Part shown: positions 42,482-53,247 of the stretch, piece after piece
Numbering within the stretch: position 1 is the first letter of the stretch
How the letters are laid out: the number at the start of each line of letters is the position of its first letter
NCBI GenBank assembly: GCA_035772785.1
Contig: JAOCPU010000092.1
Span: 1 to 59,290 of the forward strand
Origin: Phlebiopsis flavidoalba
Lineage: Eukaryota; Basidiomycota; Agaricomycetes; Polyporales; Phanerochaetaceae
DNA length: 59,290 nt
Direction of reading: 5' to 3'
Notes under the pieces: model-generated
What the model was told of the DNA's origin: nothing
Database searches by the model: none
The model's input: only the letters and a program-made list of their open reading frames with translations
Translations under genes and position numbers: made by a program

Positions 42482-43159
42482 CCCTTACAATAATCTCATT
42501 ATCTCTAATGTATAATACATTTTTACCTAGTTCTCGTTTAAAGGTAGTATCATCTATGATAGTATCAGTCCATGTAAAGTCGGATGCTCCTTCTATTCTT
42601 ACTTTATTGTATGAATCATAGGCATCTACAGTGAATACTCTTAAGTCACTTCTTACAACATATCGTGTGAAATCATCCATTTTCTCCATAGCAATTAGCA
42701 CTCCGTACTCAGAATGGTCCGGTAATTTAATATTATTATAATTATGATTAGTCACTTGATATTCAGTTTGATTTAACAATTTTCTAGTATCATCTGCTAA
42801 TCCATCTTTAACGATGTAAGTGAATGTAACAGTTGTACAAGTTTTAATGTTATATGAATCAGATAATATACCTAGTCTATCAAGTAGGTATTGAGTGAAT
42901 ACTTCTTTATCATCAAAGTTTACTCTTCGTAAGTCTGCGATAGTTTTTATATTCTGTGTTATTATTTTTCATCATAACCTATTTTGCACATCAACATTAG
43001 ATGGATATCAGCTCCCTTAGCATGTAATGGTGTAAACACGTCATACCAGAATGATTTGATATGCGCCCTAAGGATATCTGCAGAGATGTTTGTATTAGCA
43101 GATAAAGTATATGTTTTATTTAAAATATTTTGCATAGTTATTTATATATTTCGTATCTA

Positions 43160-43410
43160 TTAACATAGATAAGTTTTACTGAATAATACTTCCAACAGTT
43201 TATTATTCGTAACCACATGGGTATTAATAATAATAATCAGCGATTCCTCATGCCCCAACATCTTCGATTTAGTAATCGTATTTGGCCTCAGCTTCGGTAA
43301 TCTTACCATTATTAAATATATCCGTAATTGATATACCCTTTTAATAATATTAATAATATCATGGTTCAAATATCTAGTGGATAATATTCTTCCCCTAGGA
43401 CTATGTTCTA
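43160..43410 (-). CDS. small basic ORF upstream of dpo copy C
   Basis: On - a Lys/Arg-rich start (KKKKRKKFK) leads into IEHSPRGRILS and an ATG-initiated frame of 69 residues (43369-43160) with ITKSKMLGHEESL. The beginning repeats at 35400-35445 and 52380-52430, always upstream of a type 3 polymerase. The spacing to the polymerase ATG is 24 bp. The remainder of the protein differs between copies. Confidence 0.4.
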
Positions 43411-43439
43411 TTTCTTTAAACTTTTTTCTCTTCTTTTTC

Positions 43440-43500
43440 TTCGTGGTATCTACGGTGTCCTAAGGGAAGCGGGCCCCTACCCTTAGGCCCTAGGTAAATA
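43440..43500 (-). repeat. GC-rich cluster with GGGCCC core
   Basis: GTCCTAAGGGAAGCGGGCCC and CTACCCTTAGGCCCTAGG occur here and at 52468-52505, beside the basic ORF upstream of polymerases C and H. The two copies form the edge of the homology shared by these plasmid blocks. Confidence 0.6.
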
Positions 43501-44005
43501 CACTCTTCCCTTAGGAATAAAAAAAAATAAGGGTTCTACTTCACGATTATCCATTCTATATCATTTATATTGAGTTAAAACCACACTTCCTCCCCTATCT
43601 ACTAAAGTAGTTATGATGTTTATAGCTGGATATACGTTTATTCCATCCACGGAGTGGAGTACATCTGTGAAAGTTTTAGAATTTACTTAAAATACATTAA
43701 TAAAACTAACAATTTAAATTGTGGCAACATTCGTAATATTATTTTATATATTATTGCAGTATCAACAGAAAAATATTTTAATATTATTTTTTTGGTAACT
43801 CTAACACTTAAGTATGTAAATCATTTAATATTAAAACTGAAACCGGCTTGTGTTCCTGTATTTATTCTATGAAATTTTAGCGGAAAACAGTCTACGATTC
43901 ACACTAATGATCTCATAAACATCTAACCATATAATAAAAGTATATGATTTTTAAATTATTTCATGTGTTAGACACTATCAAGTAAGTTATTTACTGTTTA
44001 ACTAT
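43501..44005 (+). other. spacer with small ORF 43654-43872
   Basis: One open frame of 72 residues has a hydrophobic stretch (IILYIIAVSTEKYFNIIFLV) and ends at a stop before 43873. No homology recognised; it could be a remnant of the orphan membrane ORFs. The rest is AT-rich leader sequence before atp9. Confidence 0.35.
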
Positions 44006-44227
44006 ATGTTAGCGGCTGCTAAATACATTGGAGCAGGATTAGCTTGCTCTGGATTAATCGGTGCTGGTGCTGGTATCGGTATAATCTTCTCATCATTAAT
44101 TGCTTCAACAGCTAGAAATCCTCAAATTAGATCACAATTATTCAGTTACGCAATCTTAGGATTCGCTCTTGCTGAAGCTACAGGACTTTTCTCATTAATG
44201 ATTGCTTTCTTATTATTATACTCATAA
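44006..44227 (+). CDS. atp9: ATP synthase subunit c (Fo ring)
   Basis: This is the proteolipid of the rotor ring. The 73-residue frame is intact with two helices. The Gly-rich first helix ([20 protein letters not shown]) and the loop [11 protein letters not shown] are followed by [20 protein letters not shown], with the proton-carrying glutamate in ALAEATG. The start is ATG at 44006, directly [11 protein letters not shown]. Confidence 0.98.
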   Translation: MLAAAKYIGAGLACSGLIGAGAGIGIIFSSLIASTARNPQIRSQLFSYAILGFALAEATGLFSLMIAFLLLYS

Positions 44228-44270
44228 TTTATAAGACAAAACCCCCCCTTCCACTCGAGAAGAAGAATAA

Positions 44271-44353
44271 GGAACAGATGAACCTGGTTAGTTCGGTCTA
44301 CTTGCTAAGTAGATGAGTCCCACTCTAAGGAGGTTCGAATCCTTCCTGTTCCG
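44271..44353 (+). tRNA. trnS: tRNA-Ser (GCT)
   Basis: GGAACAG pairs with CTGTTCC, and TCTAC/GTAGA encloses TTGCTAA, anticodon GCT. A variable arm is present. T-arm GGAGG TTCGAAT CCTTC. Confidence 0.9.
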
Positions 44354-44357
44354 GTTC

Positions 44358-44430
44358 TAAGCCCATAATTTAATGGTAGAATAAGCTCTTGATAGGAGTT
44401 ATGTAGGAGTTCAAATCTTCTTGGGCTTAT
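44358..44430 (+). tRNA. trnI: tRNA-Ile (GAT)
   Basis: TAAGCCC pairs with GGGCTTA, and AGCTC/GAGTT encloses TTGATAG, anticodon GAT. Confidence 0.9.
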
Positions 44431-44541
44431 AAATGGTTACAATGGAAACATAACATATACACACTAATATAAATATAATATATTTTTATTATATTAATAT
44501 TAAATATTTTAAACAAATAAAATTTAATTCATGTAATATTC

Positions 44542-44966
44542 GTGAGGCTCTTAAAAAAACAAGTTTTACTTAGATTGGTAAATTCTTATATGGTAGATTC
44601 ACCACAACCGGCTAATCTATCATATCTGTGGAATTTTGGTTCTCTACTGGGAACTTGCTTAATATTACAAATATTAACAGGTATCTTTTTTAGCTATGCA
44701 CTATATCCCTAATGTGGATTTAGCGTTTACTTCAGGATTTATCTAGAACTAGAGGTAACCAATTTAGACCTGCTATGAAATTATTCTTCTGGTTCTTTGT
44801 TGTAGATTTCATCATTTTAATGTGGATTGGATCTCAACACCCTACTGAACCTTACGTAACAATTGGTCAAGTGGCTACAGCATTCTACTTTATTTGGTTT
44901 ATAGTTATAGTACCTGTGGTAGGTATCTTTGAAAATACTACAATGGATGTTGCAACAGGAAATTAA
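44542..44966 (+). pseudogene. cob: cytochrome b with most of the middle missing
   Basis: Cytochrome b is the catalytic membrane subunit of complex III and normally about 385-390 residues. Here the N-terminus ([20 protein letters not shown], then [20 protein letters not shown], one extra T near 44687, [14 protein letters not shown]) is joined at about 44734 directly to the C-terminal DLSRTRGNQFRPAMKLFFWF, WIGSQHPTEPYVTIGQVATA and FENTTMDVATGN. About 240 residues, including all four heme-ligand histidines and the PEWY loop, are absent. I find no such sequence elsewhere in the window. The likely start is GTG 44542. Real deletion and assembly error are both possible; the organism must have a complete cob somewhere. 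Confidence 0.85.
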
Positions 44967-45029
44967 TCCCCCATTTTAATTAAATTTATAGATTAATTAA
45001 TATATACTTAATATAAAAGTATCGATGAC

Positions 45030-47068
45030 AATACGAAACATATGCTAGTATGACATCTACAAATAGATTTATGGTGTGTACAGCACTATTTTCCAAATAA
45101 ATTACTAGATAATAGTAATCAATATTTAGGTTGCGGGGGGACAAGGAAATCTTACCGATGGATGGCAATCTCGGAATGACATAAATTGATGGTAGATTTT
45201 CAGACTACTCCTGATAAGTTGAGTGGTCTAGACGGAAACAGCCGAGAGCACGAATCAAGGTCCCAAATGATTATTAAGTGAAATAAAGGAAGTGACATTT
45301 TGAACGCGACTGTAAAGTGAGCTTGGAAGTAGCTATCTTTTAAAGACCGTATAGAGTAACAACGTAACAGCCTGCAGAATGTTGCACCGAAGATTCATCG
45401 GGTCTAAATAATCAACCGATATCGTGCTGGTTTTGAATAAATAATTTTATTCCTAATCTAGGTAGTAGAACATTCAGTAGTTCTTAAAATAAAGCAGTGT
45501 TTCATTGTTTTTAGGCAACTGAAGAGATAATGCTGCTGACATGAGTAACGTATAAGAAGTTATAATACTTCTCGCCGAATACGAAAGGGTTATAAGGAAA
45601 GGTTGAACCACCTTATGTTATTGCGGCCTCTAAGGACCAAAAACTAAAGTTTTGGCTGATGAGTAATTAACCTAAAGTCTACTCCCTTAGGAATAAGTAG
45701 ACCAGGAAAATAAAGTTAATAAAATTTAACTACCGTACCCTAAGCCAACACAGGTTCGTAGGTAGAGAATACTAAGGCGTAGAGCTAAAAGTTGTTAAGG
45801 AACTCGGCAAATTCTCCTCATAAGTTTGACGACAAGAGGAACCAGAAATTTATAATTTTATTATATTTGACTGGTGGCACAGAATCGGAGGCCCCGACTG
45901 TTTACTAAAAAAACACAATTCAGAGCAATGATTAATATCATAGTATTCTGGATGAAATTTGCTCAATGCCATTAACACAAGAGAGGTGATGGGATAACTG
46001 TTACTAATCGAAAGTCTGGTGAATAGCGGTCTTAACTATGAGGATCCTAAGGTAGCAAAATCAGTTGGCCATTAAATGTGGTCCGGAATCAGTAGTCCAA
46101 CGATGGTCTCACTGTCTCTACAACTTGCTCAGTGAAATTGAATTACCCGTGAAGATGCGGGTTGCCTCCAGGTGGACGGGAAGACCCTATGCAGCTTTAC
46201 TGTAGTTAGTTATCATATTAATCTAGAACAACCTTGGTATTAGTGATTAGGGATGTCGATAGACGAAAGGTGTAATACCTTGAAACTAAGGTTGGGTTAA
46301 TGTTTACCTCGGGAGCTGAGGGATAGGTGACTAATTGGCAGTTTGACTGGGGCGGTCGCTTTTAAAATAGTATCAAAATGCATCCAATGATTTTTAAACT
46401 AAGATAATACGATTTATCGTATTCAGACATAAATAATCAATAATTGATGAGTAAAATTTACTCTACTTTGTTATTTAAATATATTATTATTATTTAAATT
46501 TTAAATTTTAACTATAAGGTATAGCAAGAAATTTGAATGGAAGTCAAACGACCAGTGAGAAAGGTTGTAATGGCGTAATGGCTCAGAGCATGCCTAACTG
46601 AAAGACCCAAAAGTCGCACAGATACGTAAGTAGGGCATAGTGACCCCTCGCTATATTATGGGATAGACGGGGATCAATTAATAAAAGTTACGCTAGGGAT
46701 AACAGGCTGATAGCTGGGAAGAGTACACATTGTTCTAGCTGTTTGGCACCTCGATGTCGACTCGACCTATCCTCCTGGGGAAAAAGCTAGGAAGGGTTCG
46801 GCTGTTCGCCGATTAAAAGGTCACGCGAGTTGGGTTTAATACGACGTGAGTCAGTATGGTCCCTATCTTCTGGAGGGAAGAATAGTAAAAAGGGGAAGAC
46901 CTTCTAGTACGAAAGGATCAATAGGCTGTGTTTCTCTAGTGTACCAATTGTTGAAATTAAATACAAAAATTTATTAGTAGGCATAGTTGGGTAGCCACAA
47001 ACATGATAGTTAAGCGCTGAAGGAATGAAAGCAGGAAACTATCCCCTAGATACTATCATTATGATTTG
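45030..47068 (+). rRNA. rnl: large subunit ribosomal RNA, 5' third missing
   Basis: The first recognisable part (ACGAAACATATGCTAGTATG, GTACAGCACT) corresponds to about position 815-880 of the bacterial 23S model. From there on domains II-VI follow in order: the GTPase-centre region near 45340-45400, AGGATCCTAAGGTAGCAAAA (46040), GGACGGGAAGACCCTATGC (46175), GCTAGGGATAACAGGCTGAT (46692), TTCGGCTGTTCGCCGATTAA (46797), and the sarcin-ricin loop CTAGTACGAAAGGATC (46904). Upstream, only about 60 bp of AT-rich spacer separates it from the end of cob. The first 800 or so bases of a normal 23S are not found anywhere in the window. A GC element lies at about 45679-45705. Confidence 0.88.
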
Positions 47069-47357
47069 TTCCATCCCTTCGGGTGTGGAGTAACAGAGCC
47101 ATAATATTATAAGAAATAGATTATTTCTAGATAGGATGCGAATGTAAGTACTGTAAGGTATTAAGTTTAGCATTACTAATTTATTAAATAGACTTTTTGT
47201 TAAGTATTGTCATTATAAATTAATAAATTTATTTTTACTGGGTAAATTTGTTCCCGTGGACTCGAGTAAACACAATTTACCATTTTAGTTATTTGTTCGT
47301 AGTTTACTATTGTTCATTCATCCTTAGGGAAGGGAATGGGTGTAAAAGAGTTTCATT
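47069..47357 (+). other. rnl 3' flank without gene
   Basis: A GC cluster (47070-47090), AT-rich sequence and a second cluster near 47320-47340 precede the plasmid leader motif. I see no tRNA or ORF. Confidence 0.5.
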
Positions 47358-47400
47358 AAGATGTTCCGTAATTATTACTACGCTTAGCACCGATCCGAGA
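47358..47400 (+). promoter_or_regulatory. plasmid leader motif, copy 3
   Basis: TTAAGATGTTCCGTA, a spacer, CTACGCTTAGCACC and GATCCGA lie 19 bp before the ATG at 47419 that opens the type 1 polymerase. See the copies at 3227 and 4018. Confidence 0.55.
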
Positions 47401-48866
47401 CTAACTAAAAACCCATCAATGAAAAACTGGTTCACTAAAACATATAACATGAACAACGATTTACTTACTAAATTTACTTTAACTACATATATAGAAACAT
47501 TCTGGAACGAAGTAATTAATCTTCAATCTGGACTAAACAATAATTCTTTGCTTTATTAATAATATTAGAGTACGAAGATGGTACACTAAAATCTCTAAGT
47601 AAAGCTTCTAAAGTAACTAGTTCTGACTTAATAAAATACATCAGAATAATGAACTCTCACTTAGCATTCAAAAGTAATGACTATTCATCCGGAGAACTAA
47701 TTAATATCCACTTTAAATATAAATTCATTCATGAACATGAACTACTAAATGATGAAAGCATAATACATGAACCTCTGGATAAATATACTCTTCCTACGAC
47801 TAAAATATATGGGTATGACCTTCCTAATACTATGAATGCTGTAACTTGGGGTAAAATAGTTAATAATAATGGTAATATAATTACTATAGATTATAACAAA
47901 AACGATGACAAATACATCTTCTCCGTGGAACTACATGATGGTTACAATTTAGTTAAACTATATCACTTTGAGGATGATGAGAATGTAATACTTGAATTCA
48001 AAGATACTTCCGACAATGGTTCCTATGTAAATTTTACTAGAGAAATCAATAATATGACCTACAAATTTGTTAATGGTTCCGTTACATTTAAAACTGAAGA
48101 TACTGACTTTAAATTCCTAAGTAAAGTTAACCAAAGTAAATCTGCTTTCACTAAGTTTATTACATGGGATATCGAGACTAGAACATTAAATGGAGTAATG
48201 ACTCCGTATGCAATATGTGTTTATGACGGAGTTCAGAGATTCGGGTTTTACCTATCCGACTTTACTAGTGTAGATGAAATGCTACTTGCAGCTATCAAAC
48301 TAATCTTTACTAAAAAAGGTGATGTTTACATCTATGACGACTATATTGTCTACGCTCATAACTTTAGTAAATTTGATTCAATATTCTTATTAAAACTATT
48401 ATCTATTTACTCTGATAAAAATAAATTTAGTTTAGATATTATCAAGAGAGATAGTGACATTATTGAAGTTACTGTGTCTAAACCTAAATCATTTAAAATA
48501 AGATTCAGAGATTCGCTACTATTGCTTAAAGGGTCACTTAAAGCCTTAGGTAAATCCTATACTAATGATAAAAAAGGTATATTCCCTTATCTATTCGTTA
48601 ACAACTCTGTAAACCCCTTAGATTACGTAGGAGATATACCTGCATTTAAATATTTTAGTAATATAACTATAATAATAATATAAATATTGTAAATCTTATA
48701 GAGGTAAAGTATGGAATCTTAAAGATGAGACTATCGAATATTGCTTACAAGACTGTATCGTGTTACATAGAGTATTGGAAAGATTCTCATATGAAATATT
48801 CAATACAGTAGGAGTTTCACTTAAAAATACCCCTACAACAAGTAGCTTAGCACTAAAAACATTCCT

Positions 48867-48876
48867 TCCCCTAGGA
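48867..48876 (+). repeat. 10-nt GC element in dpo copy G, upstream site
   Basis: The gene reads TTCCT, TCCCCTAGGA, CACTAATTAC. Removal restores LALKTFLTNYYKPEV in frame with Exo III upstream and the QSYTGGHVDVYIP motif downstream. The same insert lies in copy A. Confidence 0.85.
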
Positions 48877-48982
48877 CACTAATTACTATAAACCTGAGGT
48901 ACAGTTACCCATTATTACTGGTAAAGCTTACAACTTTATTAAACAATCGTATACTGGTGGACATGTGGATGTATATATTCCT

Positions 48983-48992
48983 TCCCCTAGGA
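48983..48992 (+). repeat. 10-nt GC element in dpo copy G, before Pol A
   Basis: The gene reads ATTCCT, TCCCCTAGGA, CATGGACAC. Removal restores VYIPHGHNLYHYDVNSLY. Two such inserts 116 bp apart, each shifting by one, leave the intervening 106 nt readable only if both are skipped. Confidence 0.85.
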
Positions 48993-50043
48993 CATGGACA
49001 CAACTTATATCACTATGATGTTAACTCATTATACTCTTATTCTATGTCCGCCTGTTGGTAATCCTATTTATTTCGAGGGTGATATTAATTCTATCAACTC
49101 TATTAAAGACTTTACATTTGTACCTAATTCTAAAAAATCCTATGAATAGACCTTATGGATTTTTGTTCCTAAGGGAGTAAGTCGAAGTTACTACTCCAGA
49201 CTACTTAGAACATCCGACTAGAGTAATGACTGATGGTGGATATAGAACAGTAGCTCCATTAGGAACATGGACTGACATATATTCATCGGAAGAGATTTAC
49301 AATGCAATGGACAATTTTGGGTATAAATTTAAAATATTAAGAGGTTATTTATTTAGCCAGGGACTAGTGTTTAATAATTTCATCAATAATTTCTACGACC
49401 TAAAATCTCTTAGTTCAAGAACTAGTCCTAGATTCTTCATAGCCAAACTTATCCTAAATACCTTGTACGGTAAAATGGGACAAGATTATAGACTAGAAAC
49501 TCATGTAATATTACCCGAGGACAAAGTTACACAGCTTTTTACAGAACGAAGTTAGTTCAATTACAGAATTAACCGATCATAGATCTATAGTATCCTACCT
49601 TAATAATTTAAATCAGGATGAAACTATTAAATATTTTAAAGGGTCAATATCGTCTGCTTCTAAAACAGGGTAGAGTTATAATGTCTAGTTACATCCAATC
49701 TTTAATCGCAAATAAATATAAATTATACTACATGGACACTGATAGTTTGATTATTGATCAACCATTACCAGAGTCTATGGTATCCGATACTATGTTAGGC
49801 AAATTATTCCCTTAGGAGCAACTAGAACATAAAGTTAAAGAGGGGGTATTCCTTGCACCTAAAGTCTATGGTTTGAAGTTACAGGATGGATCTGAAATAA
49901 TCAAAGTTAAAGGTCTTTCAAGTAAAGCAGGTCTAACCTTTGATGCATTAAAATCTCTATTACATATGAACTCCTCCCTAACATTAAACCAGGATAAATC
50001 ATTTAGAAACTTCTCTGACTCTACAATTAATTTAATTATTAAT

Positions 50044-50101
50044 TGATGATGATGATGCTGTGATCACTATTAGAAAAGATCTGTCTAATTATACAAATGA
50101 A
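50044..50101 (+). other. inverted type 3 polymerase fragment at a junction
   Basis: The + strand reads DDDAVITIRKDLSNYTNEE, homologous to EDDVWITVRRNLHTNSSED in the palm domain of copy D. In copy H, which begins directly here on the opposite strand, this segment would be the next one after KFGMKS. The sequence therefore folds back: a small inversion at the join of copies G and H. Confidence 0.6.
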
Positions 50102-52161
50102 GAGACTGATTTCATACCGAATTTCCCGTAGAGACTATTCATGAATAGTTTAGCTATCAGGTTCATTGGATGTGATTTATCGTATTCCTGTCTTAAAGCA
50201 TAGAGAGTTTGTACATATTCATTAAAGATATTACCGGTTCTAAACTTATATCCATTATGTATTTTAAATTTATAACCCTTAGTAATACAATGATCGTACT
50301 CGATTGAAGTGATCCAACCTGTCCATGTACCTAACCCAGCGACCGTTCTGATTCCATCAGATGTTTTAACTCTTCTTTGTAATATAGGGTGTTCAATAAA
50401 TTCTGGTGTTGTGATATCACAGTAGAAGAAACCGAATGCATCAGGATCAACTAGTCTGATATCACCATCGAATGCGATAGGTTTCCCTACGGGCATTACT
50501 TCATTAGCCTGGATAGTTGGAAATAGAGAATTTGCATCGTATTGATACAATGTTTCGTGAGAAGGAATATTTGATACACTTATGTCATTATGAGGAATAT
50601 AGACGTCTACAGCACCACCAGTGTATGATTCTCTGATGTCCTCTTCGACTTTACCATTCAGTTGGTAGATAGTATCCTCTGGCATAAACTTAGATTTGTG
50701 TACTCGCATAGCTAATGATGGAAGAGTTAAAGATTTATGGATATTAACACTAAACTGATTGAATACTAGTTCATTGAATGTAGTTAACACCTCGAATAAC
50801 GCGATACAATCGATTCTACAATATTTTAGAGATTCTTCCATAAAGGACCAAGGTTTTTTAGAGTAAGTCGACAACATGTCGTTGTATTCTTTATGAGAGA
50901 TATTACCCCATAATTTAAAGGCCGGTAATCTACCTACGTATCCAATATCATTAAATAACACTGGAAAGTATCCTTTTTTATGTTCTACATCGAATGCTTC
51001 ACTTAAGGATCTAAGAGACATTGGTAACATTAATAGTGAGTCTTTAAAATATTATAGTTCTAGACTTTGATCCAGGCAATTGGTATGTGAATTTAATACA
51101 AATTAGTTTCCCGTTATAGATTACTGGTTCCGTTGAAGAGTATCTAATTTTAAGTAAGTATTTTAATAGGAATACTCCATCAAAGTTAGATAGGTTATGA
51201 GCATAAACATATTTTACTTTAGGAACATTGTATAATTGAGTCATAAAGTCATTTACTAGTTTAAATCTCTGCTCTAAATCTGTAACATGTTCTATTCTAG
51301 AGGAAATAAAGTGTGAAGGGTTGTATCCACAGATTAAATATGCACTCATTTTACCATCAATATTAATAGTTTCTATGTCTAGAGTCATGAATTCATTAGT
51401 GTTAGTTAAAGTTTTTATGACTAGCTAATTTTCTAAAGGGTTTAGCACTCAATTCTTTAGATCTTACTACTACGATTCCATCTTTAATATAGATAGTATT
51501 TTTACCTAATTCTCGCATAAATGTATCTTCAGAGATTTTAGTATTTCCAGATAAAGTTACCAGCACCTTCAATTCTTACAATATTGTGAGTATCGTATGA
51601 TTCAATAGTAAATATTCTGGTATCTGATTTAATTACATACTGGATACCATTATCAAGGTCCAATTTACCGATGATAACACCATACTCTTCAGGGTTCATA
51701 GTCATTGGTAGTTTAAGGTTATTATAGTTATGATTAGTTACTTCGTATTCAGATTTATCTAATAACTCTCTAGTATCGTCTGCTAGTCCATCAATGACCA
51801 TGTAAGTAAAGGTGATAGAATTACATTTCTGTACGTTATAGGAGTCTGTAAGGATACCTAATCTATCGAGTAAATATTGAATGAAGATGTCTTTGTCATC
51901 GAAGTTTACTTTTCTTCCCATTCCCTAAGGAGTAGGCGATAGAGGTGCGATAGTTTTATATTCTGTAGATTCAGTATTTACTGAGCCTGAGAAACCCACT
52001 ACTCCCTTAGGAACACACATCAAGTTTAAATGGATATTGTTATTATTAGAATGTAATGGAAGATAGATATCATACCAGAATGATTTAACATGAGCTCTAA
52101 GGATATCTGCGGAGATATTATTTTGCCCATTTAAGATATATATTTTATTTAAAATTTGCAT
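50102..52161 (-). pseudogene. dpo: family B DNA polymerase, type 3, copy H, C-terminus lost
   Basis: On - ATG at 52161 opens MQILNKIYILNGQNNISADI. The N-terminal frame ends at TAG within a 24-nt GC element (about 51912-51945) and continues in the same frame with RKVNFDDKDIFIQYLLDRLG. Then follow Exo I (FMTLDIETINI), Exo II (YAHNLSNFDGVFLLKYL), a shift near 51045, and a 313-residue frame with Exo III (YCRIDCIALFEVL), Pol A (YQYDANSLFPTI) and the start of Pol B (AKLFMNSLYGKFGMKS), where the copy ends. The Pol C half is absent apart from the inverted 58 bp. A region homologous to that upstream of copies C and D follows to about 52505. Confidence 0.78.
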
Positions 52162-52523
52162 GGTTTTGTTTTATTGTACTTGTAACGACTTTGCACACGC
52201 TAGTTTCGTTACCACGAGGCTGCACCTCAAGTAATTAATATTCTGTAATTTAATACATAACATACATTCGTCCCGCTATATCTTGTAGGTTGTACTACCA
52301 TAGCCCTCAGTTTTTTTCTGTTAAATAATAATTAAATGTATTTCGTCATACCCTTTTAATGATAATATCGAGAATTCAAATATCTGTCGATAATATTCTT
52401 CCCCTAGGACTATGTTCTATTTCTTTAAACTTTTTCTTTTTTTCTTCTTTTCTACGGTATCTACGGTGTCCTAAGGGAAGCGGGCCCCTACCCTTAGGCC
52501 CTAGGGATAAATGATCTATTATA

Positions 52524-52829
52524 TTAATTATATATTATAAATTGACTTCCTCCCCTATCTACTACGTTATGTATGGTTTTAGTAGCTGATAATGTAGTTA
52601 AGTTCTCCGTGTCTACTACTACCACTTCGTTTAAATCTGTTTTTCTCCCGAACATTCCGTATAGACAGTTTAACATTAGTTTACTTATGAATTTCTTAGA
52701 TCCTGTACTGTTTTTCTTTATTTCATAAAAATGATTTACAAAGTTATCGAAGATATTACCACTCGAATATCTGTGTGCCTCTAGTATATTAAATTGATAG
52801 CCCATATTTAAATCTAGTACAGCCTTCAA
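52524..52829 (-). pseudogene. dpo: family B DNA polymerase, type 2, fragment J
   Basis: On - the fragment covers the palm region from LDLNMGYQFNILEAHRYSSG to Pol B (KLMLNCLYGMFGRK) and ENLTTLSATKTIHN, about 100 residues. It matches copies B (10700-10960) and E (29870-30110). Both borders lie at GC clusters (52468-52505 and 52833-52850), which suggests recombination at the clusters. Confidence 0.72.
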
Positions 52830-52884
52830 CTCTACTCCCTATGGGAATGAATAGAAATAAATACCTGTCCGTAGGGAATATAGT

Positions 52885-53236
52885 AGTACTCGAATTGAAT
52901 CTATAACTAAAGTAATCGGAGCAACAGCTTCATTTATAGCATTTAACAAATCAGTATTTAGTGTGTTAAACCCCTATAATTATATGGAGGATCCATTGAC
53001 TCCCATTCCATCCCATAGGAACTAAGGCGATGGAATGCAGAGGTAAAGAAACATTCACCTCAAGACAACAATCGGGTAACCATTATAATACTAAATACTG
53101 GCCTTATAGTAGTTATAACCCATTTGATTCATGGGCAAAACAATGGAGAATACACTTATTCGGAGAAACTTACTACGACGAGGAAGAATTAAGAAATAAA
53201 GTGGCAGAGAGTTATAGAGATAATATGTATTATTAA
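52885..53236 (+). pseudogene. plasmid protein with NPFDSWAKQWRIHLFGE motif, third copy
   Basis: An upstream frame reads TKVIGATASFIAFNKSVFSV and LNPYNYMEDP; a GC cluster (53000-53032) then shifts it into the frame of 53030-53236 with NPFDSWAKQWRIHLFGETYY. It matches the copies at 6573 and 39600 but is shorter and ends soon after the motif. Confidence 0.6.
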
Positions 53237-53247
53237 TCGAAGATATA

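Larger units (their letters stand above)
40330..43135 (-). pseudogene. dpo: family B DNA polymerase, type 3, copy C
   Basis: On - the gene starts at ATG 43135 (MQNILNKTYTLSANTNIS). It keeps IADLRRVNFDDKEVFTQYLL without the 24-nt insert seen in D and H. Then follow Exo I (YITMDLETININ, about 42395), Exo II (YAHNLSSFDGVLLLNYL, across a small shift at 42190-42240), Exo III (YCKIDCVSLFEII), Pol A (YFYDANSLWPFIM), Pol B (AKLLMNSLYGKFGQR) and Pol C (YYSDTDSFVINK). Inserts are a 10-nt element (42472-42481), a 24-nt element with two stops (about 41302-41325) and a 43-bp cluster (40979-41021). Apart from these, long frames of 292, 114 and 120 residues are open, so the copy is young or still selected. 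Confidence 0.8.
47419..50043 (+). pseudogene. dpo: family B DNA polymerase of linear plasmid, type 1, copy G
   Basis: This is the most complete type 1 copy. After the leader, MKNWFTKTYNMNNDLL starts the N-terminal domain, one shift occurs near 47557, and a 344-residue frame (47649-48683) includes Exo I (FITWDIETR) and Exo II (YAHNFSKFDSIFLL). Exo III (YCLQDCIVLHRVL) follows a shift near 48685, then Pol A (YHYDVNSLYSYSM), Pol B (KLILNTLYGKMG) and Pol C (YYMDTDSLI). Inserts are 10-nt elements at 48867-48876 and 48983-48992, and a 12-nt element with in-frame TAA at 49168-49179, all shared with copy A. The C-terminus is cut near 50035, where a type 3 fragment follows. Confidence 0.82.

Noticed and set aside
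44720..44750. Intron at the cob junction
   Set aside because: Coding sequence from both sides touches directly, with no intervening bases; a spliced intron cannot account for the missing residues.
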